NCBI GenBank assembly: GCA_947447315.1
Contig: CANFJD010000007.1
Span: forward strand, 1 to 23,884
Length of the DNA stretch: 23,884 bases
From: Fimbriimonadaceae bacterium
Lineage (GTDB): Bacteria > Armatimonadota > Fimbriimonadia > Fimbriimonadales > Fimbriimonadaceae
Direction: 5' to 3'
Part shown: piece after piece, positions 21,615-23,884 of the stretch
Numbering within the stretch: position 1 is the stretch's first letter
Layout: every line of letters starts with the position of its first letter
Program-made: the position numbers and the translations under genes
The notes under the pieces: generated by a model
What the model saw: the letters and a program-made list of their open reading frames with translations, nothing else
What the model was told of the DNA's origin: nothing
Database searches by the model: none

Positions 21615-21656
21615 AAAAGAAGGGTCCCGATGTTTGAACATCGGGACCCTTCTTTT
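21615..21656. terminator. Perfect bidirectional intrinsic terminator
   Basis: Two 20-base arms (21615-21634 and 21637-21656) are perfectly complementary. The GC-rich core (GGGTCCCGATG) is flanked by A4 on one side and T4 on the other, so both strands give a stem followed by U residues. It serves the 74-residue gene on the plus strand and the hisC-lgt-kinase unit on the minus strand. Confidence 0.95.
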
Positions 21657-21670
21657 GCGCTGAATACGAC

Positions 21671-21838
21671 TTACTCAGCCTTCTTAGCTTTCTTCGGAGC
21701 CGCCTTCTTAACGGTGGCGTTTCCGGCTCCGCCCGGTTTGTCCTCACCAAACTTGGCGCGCAGCTCGCGGGCTGCGTCCTTGATTTTCTGTTCCTTACGG
21801 TGACGACGACGGGCGATTTCCTTGTTCTTGATGCGCAT
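21671..21838 (-). CDS. 55-residue highly basic protein (DUF6800-like)
   Basis: A short gene with clear coding signs. ATG 21838 has AGGAA 8 nt upstream, overlapping the TAG stop of the kinase gene, and the frame ends TAA 15 nt before the bidirectional terminator. The N-terminal half (MRIKNKEIARRRHRKEQKIK) is a charged helix that recalls the short DUF6800 proteins; the C-terminal half is a flexible Lys/Ala/Pro-rich tail (KKAAPKKAKKAE). This composition suggests binding to RNA, ribosomes or DNA, but no function is known to me. It is last in the unit with lgt and the heptose kinase. Confidence 0.8.
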   Translation of the reverse strand: MRIKNKEIARRRHRKEQKIKDAARELRAKFGEDKPGGAGNATVKKAAPKKAKKAE

Positions 21839-21849
21839 GCGGAAGATTC

Positions 21850-22794
21850 CTATTTAACGGATAGCGAGAATACCCGGTCAATCTCCGCTAAATCACTCGC
21901 ATCGGGCGTCGCGACCCCCGATTTACGAACAACCGCCGCCGAAGCGTAGCTTGCCAGCTCCAAACCGCGGCTGTCTAACTGTCCAAATGTAGTCAAATAA
22001 AGCGCCAATGCCGCCACCGTCGTGTCGCCCGCTCCCGCCGCGTCGAACACATCCACTGGTCGCGCCGGTACCCATCCGCGACGGTTCGCCATACCGTCGC
22101 CGCTCAGCGTCACTACGGCGTCGCGCAAGCCAAATCGGTCGGCAATGCCATTTGCAATCTCGGGAGATTCCTCTTTCGTGAACGTATGACCAATCAAAGC
22201 CACCGATTCGGGCCGATTCAAAGTCACCAAATCAAAACCACGGTAGAGTCCCATCGTGCCGGGCTTGGCGTTGGCTATTCGTCTTGCCGCGCCCGCAGAC
22301 GCTGCCACCGTCTCCTCCGTCAGAACGCCCTTCTGGTAGTCGCTATACAGCACGAGATCAGCTGACTGTGCGTGTTCTGCCACGGCTTCTACAACTCGTC
22401 GACTCGTTTCGCCACTGATTGAGGTGTTGACCTCAGAATCCCACCGTAACACCTGGTGCGCCCGATCGGCCAGAAACCGGGTCTTCGTCGTTGTGGGACG
22501 GGTGGGGTCCGTGATGATGACCGACCCTGGGATCTCGTACTGCTCGTACGCTTCTGCCAATCGGTGTCCCGCCTCATCATCGCCCGCGACCCCAACTACC
22601 GAGACCTCCGCCCCCAACGCCTTGAGATTGAATGCCACGTTGGCGGCCCCACCGGGGCGATGCTCCACCCTCGTTTCGTGCAACACCATCACCGGGGCCT
22701 CTTGGGAAATTCGATTAACGTCGCCGAAAATATAGCGATCCACCATCAGATCGCCGACGACCAATATCCGCAGCCCTTTAAATGCTTCCAGCAG
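21850..22794 (-). CDS. D-glycero-beta-D-manno-heptose-7-phosphate kinase (HldE N-terminal type), PfkB family
   Basis: About 314 residues, a ribokinase-fold kinase that phosphorylates heptose 7-phosphate at C1 for ADP-heptose synthesis (LPS core). Seen: GLRILVVGDLMVDRYIFGDVNRIS, EHRPGGAANVAFNLKALGAEVSVVGVAGDD, YSDYQKGVLT and the PfkB signature VDVFDAAGAGDTTVAALAL. The cytidylyltransferase half of full HldE is absent. The conserved strand GLRILVVGD is encoded upstream of the first TTG (22764), yet the frame contains no ATG or GTG there before a TGA. A CTG at 22794, 6 nt after GAGGTGGT, or CTG 22800 (sharing CTGA with the lgt stop), is the most likely start. The exact substrate could be another sugar. 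Confidence 0.85.
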   Translation of the reverse strand: MLEAFKGLRILVVGDLMVDRYIFGDVNRISQEAPVMVLHETRVEHRPGGAANVAFNLKALGAEVSVVGVAGDDEAGHRLAEAYEQYEIPGSVIITDPTRPTTTKTRFLADRAHQVLRWDSEVNTSISGETSRRVVEAVAEHAQSADLVLYSDYQKGVLTEETVAASAGAARRIANAKPGTMGLYRGFDLVTLNRPESVALIGHTFTKEESPEIANGIADRFGLRDAVVTLSGDGMANRRGWVPARPVDVFDAAGAGDTTVAALALYLTTFGQLDSRGLELASYASAAVVRKSGVATPDASDLAEIDRVFSLSVK

Positions 22795-22796
22795 AG

Positions 22797-23630
22797 TCAG
22801 ACCACCTCAAGCTTTGGGTCCGTTGCCAGGCGTGCTTCCGGCTGCTTTCTCCGGGCGAAAAGACCGTACATAATTCCGCCCGCCAAGATCATCACCAGCG
22901 CCATAACTTGCGCATCGGTGATCGGCAGTTGGTGGCCGCCAAGGACCATGTAGGTACTGCTCGCCGCTCCCCGCGCCACCTGTTCCGCCGTGCCCGCGCG
23001 CCAGAACTCGTAGATGAACCGCGCCAGGCCGTGCAGCATCATAAACAGCGCGAAGATCTGACCGCCAAACGCCCGGACCTTTTCGACCTGAAGCACTAAC
23101 CCCAGCGCGACCAAATTCATCAGCGAATCGTAAATCTGGGCCGGATGGTGCAGACGCTCGTCCCCGGCGATGTGGATCCCTACCGGATAGTTCACCGGAC
23201 ATACTCCTCCAAAGCAGCACCCGTTTAGCAAACATCCCACCCGACCGATGGCGTGGGCCAGCAAGAACGCCGGGGCGAAAATGTCGCACAGGACCAAGAA
23301 CGGAACCTTGGCTTTGCGGCACCAAATCGCGATTGCCGCCATGCCGAAGAACAGTCCTCCAAACGAAGTCAAACCTGCAAATCGCAGGCTGAAGACCTCA
23401 TTTAAGTGCGCCGAGTAGTAGCCCCACTCTTGCGCGATAAACACCACACGCGCACCCAAAATCCCCGAAATCAGCGCGTAAAACGCCACATCTTGCACTT
23501 GGGCGGGGGTGATGTTGTACTTTGGCGCGCGTTTGACCGCAAGGAACAAGCCCGCCAGAAACCCGAGCACGATCATAACGCCGAAGCTCGGTACTTCAAA
23601 CGATCCGATTTTAATCAGCGTGGGATGCAT
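22797..23630 (-). CDS. lgt: Prolipoprotein diacylglyceryl transferase
   Basis: A 277-residue inner-membrane enzyme with about seven helices that moves diacylglycerol from phosphatidylglycerol to the lipobox cysteine of prolipoproteins. Seen: N-terminal IGSFEVPSFGVMIVLGFLAG, SGILGARVVFI with the conserved GAR, the Lgt signature HAIGRVGCLLNGCCFG (126-141), HHPAQIYDSLMNL and FGGQIFALFMMLHGLARFIYEFWR. Length is normal. ATG 23630 has TAGACT 12 nt upstream. The gene lies 31 nt after hisC and its TGA overlaps or abuts the start of the heptose kinase. Confidence 0.95.
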   Translation of the reverse strand: MHPTLIKIGSFEVPSFGVMIVLGFLAGLFLAVKRAPKYNITPAQVQDVAFYALISGILGARVVFIAQEWGYYSAHLNEVFSLRFAGLTSFGGLFFGMAAIAIWCRKAKVPFLVLCDIFAPAFLLAHAIGRVGCLLNGCCFGGVCPVNYPVGIHIAGDERLHHPAQIYDSLMNLVALGLVLQVEKVRAFGGQIFALFMMLHGLARFIYEFWRAGTAEQVARGAASSTYMVLGGHQLPITDAQVMALVMILAGGIMYGLFARRKQPEARLATDPKLEVV

Positions 23631-23642
23631 GCTAGGAGTAGG

Positions 23643-23648
23643 AGTCTA
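23643..23648 (-). promoter_or_regulatory. Putative -10 box upstream of lgt
   Basis: TAGACT on the minus strand, 12 nt before the lgt ATG, in the 31-nt gap after hisC. It would give a leader of about 5-6 nt. It may be an internal promoter, since hisC could also read through. Confidence 0.35.
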
Positions 23649-23661
23649 CCTACGCCCCTTC

Positions 23662-23884
23662 TTACGCCGGGACCGACTGCCGCAATCCCAACTCCTCTGC
23701 CACCGCTAGGAATTCGGTCTCAAAGATGTCCATTTCGGCCGGAGTTCCCACGCTCACGCGGAGGCAATTCACGTGACCCACGTGCGAGCCTGCCCGTACG
23801 ATGACGCCTCGATGCAGCAGCCGAAGATAAAACTCATCGGCTGGCATCCCCAAGTCCACGTACGCAAAGTTCGCGTGACTTTCC
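23662..23884 (-). CDS. hisC: C-terminus of a histidinol-phosphate aminotransferase-like protein (partial)
   Basis: The last ~74 residues of a class I/II PLP aminotransferase; the start lies beyond the right edge. Seen: SHANFAYVDLGMPADEFYLRLLHRGVIVRAGSHVG followed by CLRVSVGTPAEMDIFETEF, the typical small-domain end of HisC, with the substrate-carboxylate-binding Arg in LRVSVGT. The PLP lysine is outside the window. HisC converts imidazole-acetol phosphate to histidinol phosphate; broader specificity for aromatic amino acids is possible. It ends TAA at 23662-23664. Confidence 0.85.
   Translation of the reverse strand, partial: ESHANFAYVDLGMPADEFYLRLLHRGVIVRAGSHVGHVNCLRVSVGTPAEMDIFETEFLAVAEELGLRQSVPA

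Noticed and set aside
1..23884. CRISPR arrays, tRNA or rRNA genes, insertion sequences, phage or defence systems
   Set aside because: No spaced direct repeats, transposase or phage proteins, or cloverleaf-like sequences were seen; the genes are metabolic, transport and envelope functions.

Overview
This window is a gene-dense bacterial chromosome segment: about 20 protein-coding genes, no rRNA, tRNA, CRISPR array, insertion sequence or prophage, and no gene-free stretch longer than about 150 bases. Moderately high GC, mixed strands, frequent GTG starts and the gene families (large secreted DNRLRE/discoidin protein, NAGGN-type M42 peptidase, 5-oxoprolinase PxpBAC, Lgt, a heptose-7-phosphate kinase) fit a free-living diderm bacterium. 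My best guess is Armatimonadota (Fimbriimonadales-like), but this is an impression from protein style and is not proven by any marker gene here.

Layout, left to right. 1-1231 (-): DinB-family gene interrupted by an in-frame TAG, then a two-helix membrane protein, then the start of a membrane protein running off the left edge. 1332-4796 (-): quinone-detoxification pair mhqO-mhqD, then ribonuclease G/E with its terminator. 4907-6707 (+): M42 peptidase and an overlapping GNAT acetyltransferase. 6694-6978 (-): pterin carbinolamine dehydratase. 7058-7837 (+): NfsA/NfrA-type flavin oxidoreductase. 7845-10181 (-): dut, a TPR membrane protein and a TIM-barrel sugar isomerase/epimerase. 10199-13237 (+): pxpB-pxpA-pxpC and an SPFH/prohibitin-like protein, tightly overlapped. 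13345-16643 (+): sugar ABC importer whose binding protein is fused to the first permease, followed by the second permease. 16647-21273 (-): a secreted DNRLRE protein and a nucleotidyltransferase fused to a degenerate phosphohexomutase. 21374-21598 (+): small two-helix membrane protein. 21671-23884 (-): hisC (partial), lgt, heptose kinase and a 55-residue basic protein, closed by a perfect bidirectional terminator.

Most genes are housekeeping or metabolic. I found no defence or mobile system. The points worth most attention are: (1) a recurring TANNNT-(6-7 nt)-ATG/GTG arrangement at six starts, the signature of leaderless transcription, plus a second set at exactly 12 nt; (2) the binding-protein/permease fusion; (3) the in-frame amber codon in the DinB gene; (4) a heptose kinase gene with no ATG/GTG start and a probable CTG start coupled to lgt; (5) loss of catalytic loops in the phosphomutase half of the nucleotidyltransferase fusion.
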